Positions 16,293 through 27,235 of a stretch of 64,000 bases of DNA are shown in pieces. This stretch comes from Streptomyces sp. NBC_01235 (lineage in GTDB: Bacteria; Actinomycetota; Actinomycetes; Streptomycetales; Streptomycetaceae): positions 9,982,001 through 10,046,000 of the forward strand of contig NZ_CP108513.1 of assembly GCF_035989285.1 (NCBI RefSeq). The letters run 5' to 3'. Made by a program: the position numbers and the translations under genes. The notes under the pieces were generated by a model, which saw nothing but the letters and a program-made list of their open reading frames with translations, searched no databases and had not been told where the DNA came from. Positions within the stretch are counted from its first letter, which is position 1. Each line of letters begins with the position of its first letter.

Positions 16293-17381
16293 ATGACTGA
16301 GGCGACGCCGGGCACGGTGGGCGCTGTGGACGCAGGCGGCGCGCCCGCCGACGAGACACCCACGATCCACATCCTCTGGATCAACGCGGGGCTGAGCTGC
16401 GACGGCGACTCGGTCGCGTTGACGGCGGCCATGCAGCCCAGCATCGAGGAGATTGTGCTCGGCGTGCTGCCGGGTCTTCCGAAGATCGCCGTCCACTGGC
16501 CGCTCATCGACTTCGAGTGCGGTCCGGTCGGCGGCTCGGACACGTTCATCGAGTGGTTCTTCAAGGGGGAGCGGGGCGAGATCGACCCGTTCGTCCTGGT
16601 CGTCGAGGGCTCCATCCCCAACGAGGCGATCAAGCCCGAGGGTTATTGGTGCGGCTTCGGCGACAACCCGGAGACCGGTCAGCCGATCACCACCAGCGAG
16701 TGGATCGACCGGCTCGCCCCGAAGGCGCTGGCGGTCGTCGCCATCGGCACCTGCGCCACCTACGGCGGCATCCACGCCATGGCGGGCAACCCGACCGGCG
16801 CGATGGGCGTGCCCGACTACCTCGGCTGGGACTGGAAGTCCCACGCCGGCATCCCCATCGTGTGCGTCCCCGGCTGCCCGATCCAGCCCGACAACTTCTC
16901 CGAGACGCTCACCTATCTGCTCTACCAGGCGGCCGGCGCCGCTCCGATGATCCCGCTGGACGACAAGCTGCGCCCGACCTGGCTGTTCGGGGCCACCGTG
17001 CACGAGGGCTGCGACCGGGCGGGCTACTACGAGCAGGGTGAGTTCGCCCTGTCGTACGACTCGCCGAAGTGTCTGGTCAAGCTCGGCTGCTGGGGCCCGG
17101 TCGTCAAGTGCAACGTGCCCAAGCGCGGCTGGATGAACGGGATCGGCGGCTGCCCCAACGTCGGCGGCATCTGCATCGCCTGCACCATGCCCGGGTTCCC
17201 CGACAAGTTCATGCCGTTCATGGACGAACCCCCCGGCGCCAAGGTGTCGAGCGGCGCCAGCGAAGCCTACGGCGCCGTGGTCCGCAAGCTGCGGTCGATC
17301 ACGGCCAGGACCGTCGACAAGGAGCCCAAGTGGCGCCGCACCGGAGACAAGATCACCACCGGATACCGACCCCCGTGGTGA
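16293..17381 (+). CDS. hhyS: [NiFe]-hydrogenase small subunit, group 1h (actinobacterial type)
   Basis: This is a 362-residue electron-transfer subunit binding three Fe-S clusters. There is no twin-arginine signal and no C-terminal anchor, as expected for this group. The proximal-cluster motif reads SCDGDS, with Cys36 and Asp39 where other hydrogenases have CxxC; an Asp ligand is a known trait of group 1h enzymes. Further cluster motifs are GTCATYGG, CVPGCPIQPDNF, HEGCDRAGYY and the Cys-rich GCWGPVVKCNVP to GGICIACTMPGFP. AGGAGG lies 7 bases before the ATG. The partner is the large subunit 86 bp downstream. The complex should oxidise H2, including atmospheric levels. Confidence 0.96.
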   Translation: MTEATPGTVGAVDAGGAPADETPTIHILWINAGLSCDGDSVALTAAMQPSIEEIVLGVLPGLPKIAVHWPLIDFECGPVGGSDTFIEWFFKGERGEIDPFVLVVEGSIPNEAIKPEGYWCGFGDNPETGQPITTSEWIDRLAPKALAVVAIGTCATYGGIHAMAGNPTGAMGVPDYLGWDWKSHAGIPIVCVPGCPIQPDNFSETLTYLLYQAAGAAPMIPLDDKLRPTWLFGATVHEGCDRAGYYEQGEFALSYDSPKCLVKLGCWGPVVKCNVPKRGWMNGIGGCPNVGGICIACTMPGFPDKFMPFMDEPPGAKVSSGASEAYGAVVRKLRSITARTVDKEPKWRRTGDKITTGYRPPW

Positions 17382-17467
17382 GCGTCCGCGGCGCGTAGTC
17401 CGCTCCCTGCTTCGTGCACCCCCCCACACACACGAATTTCCCGCGCAACGAAGGGCACGGCACACAG

Positions 17468-19252
17468 ATGGCACCGAAGACGAAGGCGGCCGGCGACGGC
17501 AGCGGCCTGGTGGAGATGGCCTGGGACCCGATCACGCGGATCGTGGGCAGCCTGGGCATCCACACGAAGATCGACTTCAAGCAGAAGCGGGTCGCGGAGT
17601 GCTACAGCACGTCGTCGGTCTTCCGTGGCTACAGCGTCTTCATGCGCGGCAAGGACCCCCGCGACGCCCACTTCATCACCAGCCGCATCTGCGGGATCTG
17701 CGGGGACAACCACGCCACCTGCTCGGTGTACGCGCAGAACATGGCGTACGGAGTGAAGCCACCGCACCTCGGTGAGTGGATCATCAACCTCGGCGAGTCC
17801 GCGGAGTACATGTTCGACCACAACATCTTCCAGGAGAACCTGGTAGGGGTCGACTACTGCGAGAAGATGGTCAGGGAGACCAACCCCGGCGTCCTCGAAC
17901 TCGCCGAGCGCACCGAGGCCCCGCACGCCGCGGAGCACGGCTACCGCACGATCGCCGACATCATGCGTTCGCTCAACCCCCTCGAGGGTGAGTTCTACCG
18001 CGAGGCCCTCCAGGTCAGCCGCTACACCCGGGAGATGTTCTGCCTGATGGAGGGCCGCCATGTGCACCCCTCCACGCTCTATCCGGGCGGCGTCGGAACC
18101 ATTGCCTCGGTACAGCTCTTCACGGACTACCTCAGCCGCCTGATGCGCTACGTGGAGTTCATGAAGCGCGTCGTGCCCCTGCACGACGACCTGTTCGACT
18201 TCTTCTACGAGGCGCTGCCCGGGTACGAGGAGGTCGGCCGCCGGCGAGTCCTGCTCGGCTGCTGGGGCGCGCTGAACGACCCCGAGTACTGCGACTTCAC
18301 CTACGCCAACATGACGGACTGGGGCCGGCGCATGTTCGTCACGCCCGGCATCGTCGTCGACGGCAAGCTCGTCACCAACGACCTCACCGAGATCAACCTC
18401 GGCATCCGCATCCTGCTGGGCAGCTCCTACTACGAGGACTGGCAGGGCCAGGAACAGTTCGTCACCCACGACCCGCTCGGCAACCCGGTGGACCCGCGCC
18501 ACCCGTGGAACCAGCACACCATCCCGGCCCCGCAGAAGCGGAACTTCGACGACAAGTACAGCTGGGTGATGTCCCCGCGCTGGTTCGACGGCAAGGACCA
18601 CCTCGCCCTGGACACCGGCGGCGGCCCCATCGCCCGCCTGTGGTCGACCGCCCTGTCCGGACTCGTCGACACCGGCTACGTGAAGGCCACCGGTCACAGC
18701 GTGGTCATCAACCTGCCCCGCACGATGACCCGGCCCGAGACCAGCTTCGAGTGGAAGATCCCGAAGTGGAGCAACGCGCTGGAACGCAACCGCGCGCGCA
18801 CCTACTTCCAGGCCTACACCGCCGCCGTCGCCCTGCACTTCGCGGAGAAGGGGCTGGAGGAGGTCCGGGCCGGACGCACCCAGACCTGGGAGAAGTTCGA
18901 GGTCCCGGACGAGAGCATCGGCGTCGGCTTCACCGAGGCGGTCCGCGGCGTCCTCTCCCACCACATGGTGATCCGCGACGGCAAGATCGCCAACTACCAC
19001 CCGTACCCGCCCACGCCCTGGAACGCCAGCACCAGGGACACCTTCGGAACGCCGGGCCCGTACGAGGACGCCGTGCAGAACACGCCCATCTTCGAGGAGA
19101 ACACCCCGGACAACTTCAAGGGCATCGACATCATGCGCGCCGTCCGCAGCTTCGACCCCTGTCTGCCCTGTGGTGTCCACATGTACGTCGGGGGCGGCAA
19201 GACCGTGAAGTCGATGCACGTGCCCACCGGCCTGAGCGGACTGGGCGGATGA
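17468..19252 (+). CDS. hhyL: [NiFe]-hydrogenase large subunit, group 1h
   Basis: This is the 594-residue catalytic subunit carrying the Ni-Fe site. The N-terminal ligand motif is RICGICGDNHATCS and the C-terminal one is DPCLPCGVH. A 23-residue tail follows the final His and is presumably removed by the maturation protease encoded at 22554. WDPITRIVGSLGIHTKID is the typical opening. The ATG at 17468, preceded by GAAGGG, is preferred over an in-frame ATG at 17414 that would add a Pro/His-rich leader. The next gene starts inside its stop codon (ATGA). Sequence and context place it in the high-affinity, oxygen-tolerant group 1h. Confidence 0.96.
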   Translation: MAPKTKAAGDGSGLVEMAWDPITRIVGSLGIHTKIDFKQKRVAECYSTSSVFRGYSVFMRGKDPRDAHFITSRICGICGDNHATCSVYAQNMAYGVKPPHLGEWIINLGESAEYMFDHNIFQENLVGVDYCEKMVRETNPGVLELAERTEAPHAAEHGYRTIADIMRSLNPLEGEFYREALQVSRYTREMFCLMEGRHVHPSTLYPGGVGTIASVQLFTDYLSRLMRYVEFMKRVVPLHDDLFDFFYEALPGYEEVGRRRVLLGCWGALNDPEYCDFTYANMTDWGRRMFVTPGIVVDGKLVTNDLTEINLGIRILLGSSYYEDWQGQEQFVTHDPLGNPVDPRHPWNQHTIPAPQKRNFDDKYSWVMSPRWFDGKDHLALDTGGGPIARLWSTALSGLVDTGYVKATGHSVVINLPRTMTRPETSFEWKIPKWSNALERNRARTYFQAYTAAVALHFAEKGLEEVRAGRTQTWEKFEVPDESIGVGFTEAVRGVLSHHMVIRDGKIANYHPYPPTPWNASTRDTFGTPGPYEDAVQNTPIFEENTPDNFKGIDIMRAVRSFDPCLPCGVHMYVGGGKTVKSMHVPTGLSGLGG

Positions 19253-19788
19253 GCGCGCCGACGGCGGCGCGAGCCGTCGACGCGGAACAGACCGGACGCC
19301 GTGTCGAGGAGGTACTGGACCGGCTGGCCGCGAGCGGCGACCCGGACGCCGCCGCGGCGGCGGAGGAACTCGTCCGGTCCCTCATGGACTTCTACGGCGC
19401 CGGCCTGGCCCGCATCCTCCACCTGCTGTCCTCCGCTCCCGGCGAAGCGCCGGCAGGACTGCTCGGCGACGAACTGGTCGCGAGCCTCCTCGTCCTGCAC
19501 GACCTGCACCCGGAGGACCGCGACACCCGCATCGCCCGGGCCCTCGACACCGTCCGGGAACACGCCCTGGACGTCGTGGACTTCGACGAGGAGAGCGGCA
19601 CCCTGACACTGCGGGCCCAGGAGGCCGGCGGCTGCGGTTGCGGCTCCGGCGCGAGCGCCCGGGAGGCCGCCCGGGCGGCGCTCGCCTGCTTCGCGCCTGA
19701 GGTCAGGGCCGTCGACGTACAGACCGCGCCCGCCGGGCCCGCACTCCTCCAGATCGGTACCGGGCCGACGCCGACGAGGACCCGGTGA
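19249..19788 (+). CDS. NifU-like hydrogenase accessory protein
   Basis: This 179-residue protein lies directly after the large subunit (ATGA overlap). The N-terminal half is helical (VLDRLAASGDPDAAAAAEELVRSLMDFYGAGLARILHLL). The C-terminal third has a Cys cluster, AGGCGCGSG, followed by a helix and a beta edge (CFAPEVRAVDVQTA), resembling the NifU Fe-S scaffold domain. It could deliver Fe-S clusters to the small subunit; that is inferred. It is part of a chain of overlapping genes to 23099, so stoichiometric co-translation is likely. Confidence 0.75.
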   Translation: MSAPTAARAVDAEQTGRRVEEVLDRLAASGDPDAAAAAEELVRSLMDFYGAGLARILHLLSSAPGEAPAGLLGDELVASLLVLHDLHPEDRDTRIARALDTVREHALDVVDFDEESGTLTLRAQEAGGCGCGSGASAREAARAALACFAPEVRAVDVQTAPAGPALLQIGTGPTPTRTR

Positions 19789-20441
19789 GCGCGTCCCCGG
19801 CGCCCGCCCGGCATGCGCGCCCCTCCGGCCTGCGCAGATTCCTCTCCGAGCGTCCACCCCGGCCGGAGCGATGCGAACTGTGCGCGGTGGCCGTGGCCGA
19901 AGCGGACCACCGCCACCTGGTCGACACCGAGAAGCGCGCCCTGGTCTGCGCCTGCGCCGCCTGTGCGCTGCTGATGGAACAGCCGGGCGCCGCCGCGGGC
20001 CGCTTCCGCACGGTCCCGGCCCGCTACCTCACCGACCCCGGACACCGCCTCGACGAGAGCGCGTGGGAGGCGTTGCAGATCCCGGTCGGCGTCGCCTTCC
20101 TCTTCCGCAACGCGGCGCTCGACCGGCTGGTCGCCCTCTACCCGAGCCCGGCCGGAGCCACCGAGAGCGAACTCGAACCGGCCACGTGGACGGACGTCCT
20201 CGGCGGCAGCCGCCTCGCCGAGCTGCTCGAACCCGACGTGGAGGCGCTGCTGCTGCGCCGCACGGACGGCCGATGCGAGTGCCACCTCGTACCGATCGAC
20301 ATCTGCTACGAACTCGTCGGCCGCATGCGCCTGTTGTGGCAGGGCTTCGACGGCGGATCCGAGGCTCGCGCCGCTCTCGACGCGTTCTTCGTGGACGTCG
20401 CGCGACGCGCCCGGCCGGTGGACGAGGCGGTGCGGCCATGA
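19785..20441 (+). CDS. Hydrogenase-locus accessory protein (recalled as DUF5947)
   Basis: This is a 218-residue soluble protein starting with GTG in a GTGA overlap with the previous stop. An N-terminal Cys pair (CELCAVAVAEADHRHL) and a second pair (VCACAACALLM) suggest a metal-binding or Fe-S-like knuckle in the first 75 residues. CECHLVPIDICYELVGRMRLLW near the C-terminus adds three Cys. Homologues occur beside group 1h hydrogenases, but the family name is from memory. A role in electron transfer or assembly is a guess from context. Confidence 0.75.
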   Translation: MSASPAPARHARPSGLRRFLSERPPRPERCELCAVAVAEADHRHLVDTEKRALVCACAACALLMEQPGAAAGRFRTVPARYLTDPGHRLDESAWEALQIPVGVAFLFRNAALDRLVALYPSPAGATESELEPATWTDVLGGSRLAELLEPDVEALLLRRTDGRCECHLVPIDICYELVGRMRLLWQGFDGGSEARAALDAFFVDVARRARPVDEAVRP

Positions 20442-21130
20442 CGGAGTTCTCCTTCGCCTGCACCGGCGTCCGCGCCGACCGGTACGCCGCCGGACCGACC
20501 CTCGTCTTCCGGCTGCGCGTCACCGCCGCCGGCGACGCACGCGTGCACGCCCTCGCGCTGCGCTGCCAGATCCGTATCGAACCCGCCCGCCGGGCCTACG
20601 AGTCGGCCGAGGCCGGCGGGCTGGCGGACCTCTTCGGCGAGCGCTCCCGCTGGGGCAGCACCCTCCAGCCTGTGCAGTTCGCCCAGGTCTCGCTCATGGT
20701 CCCCGGCTTCACCGGAGAGACCGAGGCCGACCTCGTGGTGCCCTGCACCTACGACATGGACGTCGCCGCCACCCGCTACCTCACCGCCCTCACCGGCGGC
20801 GAGGTTCCGCTGCTGATGCTCTTCTCCGGCACGGCGTTCACCGGGGCCGGCGGTTTCCAGGTCGAGCCGGTCCCCTGGGACCGGGAGGCGGCCTTCCGGA
20901 TGCCGGTCGCCACGTGGCGGGAGATGGTCGAGCAGCACTTCCCCGGGTGCGGCTGGATCCGGCTGCCGCGCGACACCATGGACGCCCTCCTCGCCTACCG
21001 CTCCCGGCACGCCCTGCCCTCCTGGGAGGCGACCCTCAAGGCCCTGCTCGACGGCAGCGCCGCCGCCGACCCGCCGGCGAGCGACCCGTTCCGCACGCTC
21101 ACCGGCACCACCGGAAGGACCGAACCGTGA
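20438..21130 (+). CDS. Hydrogenase-locus accessory protein (recalled as DUF6084)
   Basis: This is a 230-residue protein in an ATGA overlap with the preceding gene. It looks beta-rich at the start (FSFACTGVRADRYAAGPTLVFRLRVTA), has a central hydrophobic strand set (TGGEVPLLMLFSGTAF), and ends with a helix (DALLAYRSRHALPSWEATLKALL) and a low-complexity tail. There is no signal peptide, membrane helix or clear metal motif. Its only known context is the group 1h hydrogenase locus; the biochemical role is unknown. Confidence 0.75.
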   Translation: MTEFSFACTGVRADRYAAGPTLVFRLRVTAAGDARVHALALRCQIRIEPARRAYESAEAGGLADLFGERSRWGSTLQPVQFAQVSLMVPGFTGETEADLVVPCTYDMDVAATRYLTALTGGEVPLLMLFSGTAFTGAGGFQVEPVPWDREAAFRMPVATWREMVEQHFPGCGWIRLPRDTMDALLAYRSRHALPSWEATLKALLDGSAAADPPASDPFRTLTGTTGRTEP

Positions 21131-22557
21131 CCGTGACCGCGTTCGCCCCCGAGACCGAGGAGCGGTTCGCCCTCGCCCGGCAGGTGGCCGACGCCGTCCT
21201 CTTCGAGGGCTACGTGCTCTACCCGTACCGCGCCTCGGCCGCCAAGAACCGGCTGCGCTGGCAGTTCGGGGTGCTCGTGCCGCCCGGCTGGGGCGCCGAG
21301 TGCGAGGAGCACGACTTCCAGCACACCGAATGCCTGATGGAACCGAAGGCGGGCGCGACCCTCTCGGTCGAGGTGCGTTTCCTGCACGCCCGACGGCGCA
21401 CGGTGCAGCGGGCCCGCCCGGACGGCGGCTTCGACACCGTCGCCGAACTCCGCCTCGACGACCGGGTGCTGGTGCCCTGGGACGAGGGGAGCGAGGAGCG
21501 TGTCGAGGTGGTCGCGTCGGTGGACGAACTCCTCGGCGACGGCGTCACCCATCCCTTCCGACGTCCCGCTCGGGAGGACACCGCACCGGTCCTGGACGCG
21601 GCCGGCCGCACCGTCGGCCGAGTGGTCCGGCGGTGCGAGGAGATCAGCGGGACGGTCCGGCTGTCCGCCCGCGAACTCGACGGCCCCTACCGGGCCGTGC
21701 GCCTGACCGCCGTCGTCGAGAACGCCGGCGACTGGACGCCGCCCGAGGGCCGCGGCGCCGACCGGGACGCGGCGCTGCCGCGCTCCCTGGTCGCCACCCA
21801 CATGCTCATGGCCCTCAGCGCCGGATCGTTCCTGTCGATGACCGATCCCCCCGAGTGGGCGAAGGGCGCGACCGCCGCCTGCCGCAACCTGCACACCTGG
21901 CCCGTGCTCGCGGGCGAGCCCGGCCGCGCCGACCTCGTGCTGTCCTCGCCGATCATCCTGGAGGACCATCCGGCCATCGCGCCGGAGAGCCCCGGCGCGC
22001 TCTACGACGCCACCGAGATCGACGAGATCCTCGCGCTGCGCACCGCGGCCCTCACCGACGAGGAGAAACGCGAGGCCCGGGGCACCGACGAGCGGGCGGC
22101 CGCCGTGATCGAGCTGGCGGACTCGATGCCGGCCGAGGTGCTGGAGCGGCTGCACGGGGCGGTACGGAGTCTGCGCGAGGTCACCGGCCGGGGCCCCGCC
22201 GCCCCGGACGGCGGCTTCCCCGACGAGTACGGGGTGCAGCGGCCGGACACCCCCTGGTGGGACCCCGCGAGCGAAGCGGGCTTCGACCCGGCGCGAGACC
22301 GTGTGGTCGTGGACGGCCGGTCGGTGGGCCAGGGCAGCCGTGTCGAGCTGCACCCGGGCCTGCGTCGCACCGACGCGCAGGACATCTTCCTGCGGGGCCG
22401 CACCGCGAAGGTCGAGGCCGTGCTGCACGACGTCGACGGCGGCGTGCACCTAGCGGTCACGGTCGAGGGCGACCCGGGCGCCGACATCCGCCGCGAGCAG
22501 GGACGGTTCCTGTACTTCCAGCCCGACGAGGTCACACCGCTGGAGGACGACGTATGA
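21127..22557 (+). CDS. Hydrogenase-locus accessory protein of unknown function
   Basis: This is a 476-residue cytoplasmic protein starting at GTG in a GTGA overlap. The conserved-looking N-terminus (VLFEGYVLYPYRASAAKNRLRWQFGVLVPP) is followed by ECEEHDFQHTECLMEP with two Cys and two His. A middle helical region (LVATHMLMALSAGSFLSMTDPPEW) and a C-terminal beta part (VDGRSVGQGSRVELHPG) complete it. I do not recognise a fold. It lies between the accessory proteins and the maturation protease, so it is probably needed for assembly or electron output of the hydrogenase. Confidence 0.75.
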   Translation: MTVTAFAPETEERFALARQVADAVLFEGYVLYPYRASAAKNRLRWQFGVLVPPGWGAECEEHDFQHTECLMEPKAGATLSVEVRFLHARRRTVQRARPDGGFDTVAELRLDDRVLVPWDEGSEERVEVVASVDELLGDGVTHPFRRPAREDTAPVLDAAGRTVGRVVRRCEEISGTVRLSARELDGPYRAVRLTAVVENAGDWTPPEGRGADRDAALPRSLVATHMLMALSAGSFLSMTDPPEWAKGATAACRNLHTWPVLAGEPGRADLVLSSPIILEDHPAIAPESPGALYDATEIDEILALRTAALTDEEKREARGTDERAAAVIELADSMPAEVLERLHGAVRSLREVTGRGPAAPDGGFPDEYGVQRPDTPWWDPASEAGFDPARDRVVVDGRSVGQGSRVELHPGLRRTDAQDIFLRGRTAKVEAVLHDVDGGVHLAVTVEGDPGADIRREQGRFLYFQPDEVTPLEDDV

Positions 22558-23099
22558 ACCTTCCCGCGCGGACCGCTGCACGGACTCTGGTGGCGGGCAT
22601 CGGCAACATCTTCCTCGGAGACGACGGCTTCGGCGTGGAGACCGCCCGCCGGCTCGCCGAGCGCGATCTGCCCGGACACATCGAGGTCGTCGACATCGGG
22701 GTGCGCGGAGTGCACCTCGCCTACCAGCTGCTGGACGGCTACGACACCCTCGTCCTCGTGGACGCCACGGCACGCGGCGAAGCCCCGGGCACGCTGTACG
22801 TGATCGAACACGACGTCGGCGGCGAGAGCCCCTCGCCCGGCGCCGCCGCGCTGGACGGCCACCGGATGACCCCCGACGCCGTCCTGGCGCTGCTGGGCAC
22901 CCTGTGCGCCGGGACCGGCGGCGAACCGCCACGCCGCGTCCTGGTCGTCGGATGCGAACCGGCCTCGGTGGACGAGGGCATCGGTCTCAGCGCGCCGGTG
23001 TCCGACGCCGTACCGGAGGCCGTCCGGCTGATCGAAGAGCTGCTGTGGGACGGCGAGCCGTCCGTGGGGCAGGCCTCAACCGCTGAGGCCTCGACATGA
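22554..23099 (+). CDS. [NiFe]-hydrogenase maturation protease
   Basis: This 181-residue endopeptidase of the HyaD/HycI/HoxM family should cut the C-terminal tail of the large subunit after nickel insertion. It opens with LVAGIGNIFLGDDGFGVETAR, whose GIGN and DDGFG motifs contain the acidic Ni-sensing residues. VVDIGVRGVHLAYQLLDGYDTLVLVDA carries the conserved second Asp, and GHRMTPDAVL the conserved His. It starts with an ATGA overlap. The natural substrate is the HhyL precursor. Confidence 0.92.
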   Translation: MNLPARTAARTLVAGIGNIFLGDDGFGVETARRLAERDLPGHIEVVDIGVRGVHLAYQLLDGYDTLVLVDATARGEAPGTLYVIEHDVGGESPSPGAAALDGHRMTPDAVLALLGTLCAGTGGEPPRRVLVVGCEPASVDEGIGLSAPVSDAVPEAVRLIEELLWDGEPSVGQASTAEAST

Positions 23100-23109
23100 G
23101 GAGAGACGG

Positions 23110-23214
23110 ATGAAGAAGATCGTCATCGGTGGAGCGGCCCTCGCCGCCATGGTCGCCGTCTTCGCCGAGGTGCTTCCCGACCTCAGGCGCTACCTGCGGA
23201 TCCGACGGATGTGA
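23110..23214 (+). CDS. 34-residue mini-protein of the hydrogenase locus (recalled as DUF6893)
   Basis: A very short gene lies 10 bp after the maturation protease. It has a GAGGAGA ribosome-binding site and encodes 34 residues starting MKKIVIGGAALAAMVAVFAE and ending with LRRYLRIRRM. A hydrophobic N-terminal helix followed by a strongly basic tail suggests a membrane-associated peptide with its charged end in the cytoplasm. The spacing, ribosome-binding site and codon use support translation. I recall similar mini-proteins beside actinobacterial hydrogenases. It could tether the soluble hydrogenase to the membrane or a quinone partner; that is inference. Confidence 0.75.
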   Translation: MKKIVIGGAALAAMVAVFAEVLPDLRRYLRIRRM

Positions 23215-23356
23215 ACCGTGGGCGCCACCCGGTGTGCCGCGCGTTGCGTCGAACGGCGTACCTGCCGGCCGGTGACGGCGTGCCGGTCCGCGCGACCCGG
23301 GTGTGCGCGCCTCTAATGAAGCCCGGCGGAGGCAGGCCGCGGAAGGACGGAGTCCC

Positions 23357-23755
23357 ATGCACGAGATGTCCGTCGCGCTGGCCGTCGTCGACCAGGTGGC
23401 AGAGGCCGCCGAGCGGGCCGGTGACGTCACGGCCGTGCGATCGGTACGGCTCCAGGTCGGCGAACTGGCCGGCGTCGTACCCGATGCGCTCGCCTTCTGC
23501 TTCGAAGTGGCCTGCGCCGGAACCCTGCTGGAAGGCGCCGAGCTGGTCACCGAAGCGGTGCCGGGGCGGGCCCGCTGCACGCCCTGCGCACACGAATGGG
23601 CCGTCGGCATGCCGCCCCGGCTGACCTGCCCCCTGTGCGGCGGGACGCGTACCGACCTGCTCGCGGGCCGGGAACTGCAGATCCTCGACGTGCACTGGGA
23701 GGACGGCGGCCCCCCGCACGCGCCCACCCGCGAACCGATCTCCGAGGAGCGCTGA
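23357..23755 (+). CDS. hypA: Hydrogenase nickel-incorporation protein HypA
   Basis: This is the 132-residue nickel metallochaperone. The N-terminal MHEMSVA contains the Ni-binding His2, and the zinc site is formed by CTPC (74-77) and CPLC (91-94). The ATG at 23357 has GGAAGGACGGAG upstream; an in-frame ATG at 23303 is rejected because it would displace His2. It is the first gene of the hyp set, after a 142-bp gap that may hold its own promoter. It works with HypB, 3 bp downstream. Confidence 0.94.
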   Translation: MHEMSVALAVVDQVAEAAERAGDVTAVRSVRLQVGELAGVVPDALAFCFEVACAGTLLEGAELVTEAVPGRARCTPCAHEWAVGMPPRLTCPLCGGTRTDLLAGRELQILDVHWEDGGPPHAPTREPISEER

Positions 23756-23758
23756 ACC

Positions 23759-24510
23759 ATGTGTCGTGTCGTCGACCTGCGGCAGGCCGTACTCGCGAAG
23801 AACGACCTGAGCGCCCACGAACTGCGCGCTCACCTCGCGGCTCGAGGCACCACGGTCGTCAACCTGCTGTCCAGTCCGGGCAGCGGCAAGACCGCACTGC
23901 TGGAGCGCGAACTGCTGCGGGCACGGGAGCGGTCCGTGCCCGTCGCGGCGCTGACCGCCGACCTCGCCACCGAGAACGACGCGGCACGCCTGGCGCGTTC
24001 GGGCGTCCCGGTCAAGCAGGTGCTCACCGACGGGCTGTGCCATCTGGAGGCAGGGATGCTCGCCGGACACCTGGACGGGTGGCTGCCCGACGACACCCGG
24101 CTGCTGTTCGTGGAGAACGTCGGCAACCTGGTCTGCCCTGCCTCCTACGACCTGGGGGAGACGCTGAGGGTCACCCTCGCCTCCGTGACGGAGGGCGAGG
24201 ACAAGCCGCTCAAGTACCCCACCGCCTTCGGCCTCGCCCACCTGGTCGTGGTCACCAAGACCGACATCGCGCAGGCCGTCGAGTTCGACGAGGCTGCGTT
24301 CCGCGCGAACGTGGAGCAGGTCAACCCCGGAGTCGAGGTGGTCCTGACCTCGGCACGCCGCGGGCAGGGAGTCGGCGCCCTGCTCGACCGGGCGCTGGCG
24401 GCCGCGGACGGCACACCCGTGCACTCGCCGGTCATGGCCCGGCCGCCCCGTCACCACGGTCACACCCACGCGCACACGGAGGCCACCGGCACGATGGCCC
24501 ACACCCACTC

Positions 24511-24514
<4 letters not shown>
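23759..24514 (+). CDS. hypB: Hydrogenase nickel-incorporation GTPase HypB
   Basis: This is the 251-residue SIMIBI GTPase that drives nickel transfer. The P-loop is SSPGSGKTA (38-46), the switch region is VENVGNLVCPASYDLGE with the metal-binding Cys, and the base-specificity motif is VTKTD. The family's usual His-rich N-terminal segment is missing. Instead the C-terminus ends in PRHHGHTHAHTEATGTMAHT, rich in His and a likely nickel-storage tail. HypF follows with a GTGA overlap. Confidence 0.94.
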
Positions 24515-26901
<2,387 letters not shown>

Positions 26902-26932
26902 GTAAACGCGCGACCACAGCGAGGAGAGGCTC

Positions 26933-27235
26933 ATGTGCCTGGCGGTACCCGGCAGAGTGCTGGACATCGAGGACCGGGACGGCACCCGGATGGCCACCGT
27001 CGACTTCGGCGGCGTGGTCAAGGAGGTGTGCCTGGAGTACCTGCCCGACCTCCGGGTCGGCGAGTACGCCATCGTCCACGTCGGGTTCGCCCTGCAACGG
27101 CTGGACGAGGAGTCGGCGCGGCAGACGCTCGAACTCTTCGCCGAACTCGGCATGTTGCAGGAGGAGTTCGGCGACGCCTGGGAGATGGCGGCGGCGGAGG
27201 CGGGCGTGGACCCGGTGGAAGAGGTGCGCAAGTAG
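26933..27235 (+). CDS. hypC: Hydrogenase assembly chaperone HypC
   Basis: This is the 100-residue chaperone that, with HypD, carries the Fe(CN)2CO unit to the large subunit. The N-terminal [10 protein letters not shown] has the essential Cys2. GAGGAGAGG lies 6 bases upstream of the ATG. The C-terminal extension ([24 protein letters not shown] region) is a little longer than in enteric HypC. HypD starts on the last base of its stop codon (TAGTG). Confidence 0.94.
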   Translation: MCLAVPGRVLDIEDRDGTRMATVDFGGVVKEVCLEYLPDLRVGEYAIVHVGFALQRLDEESARQTLELFAELGMLQEEFGDAWEMAAAEAGVDPVEEVRK

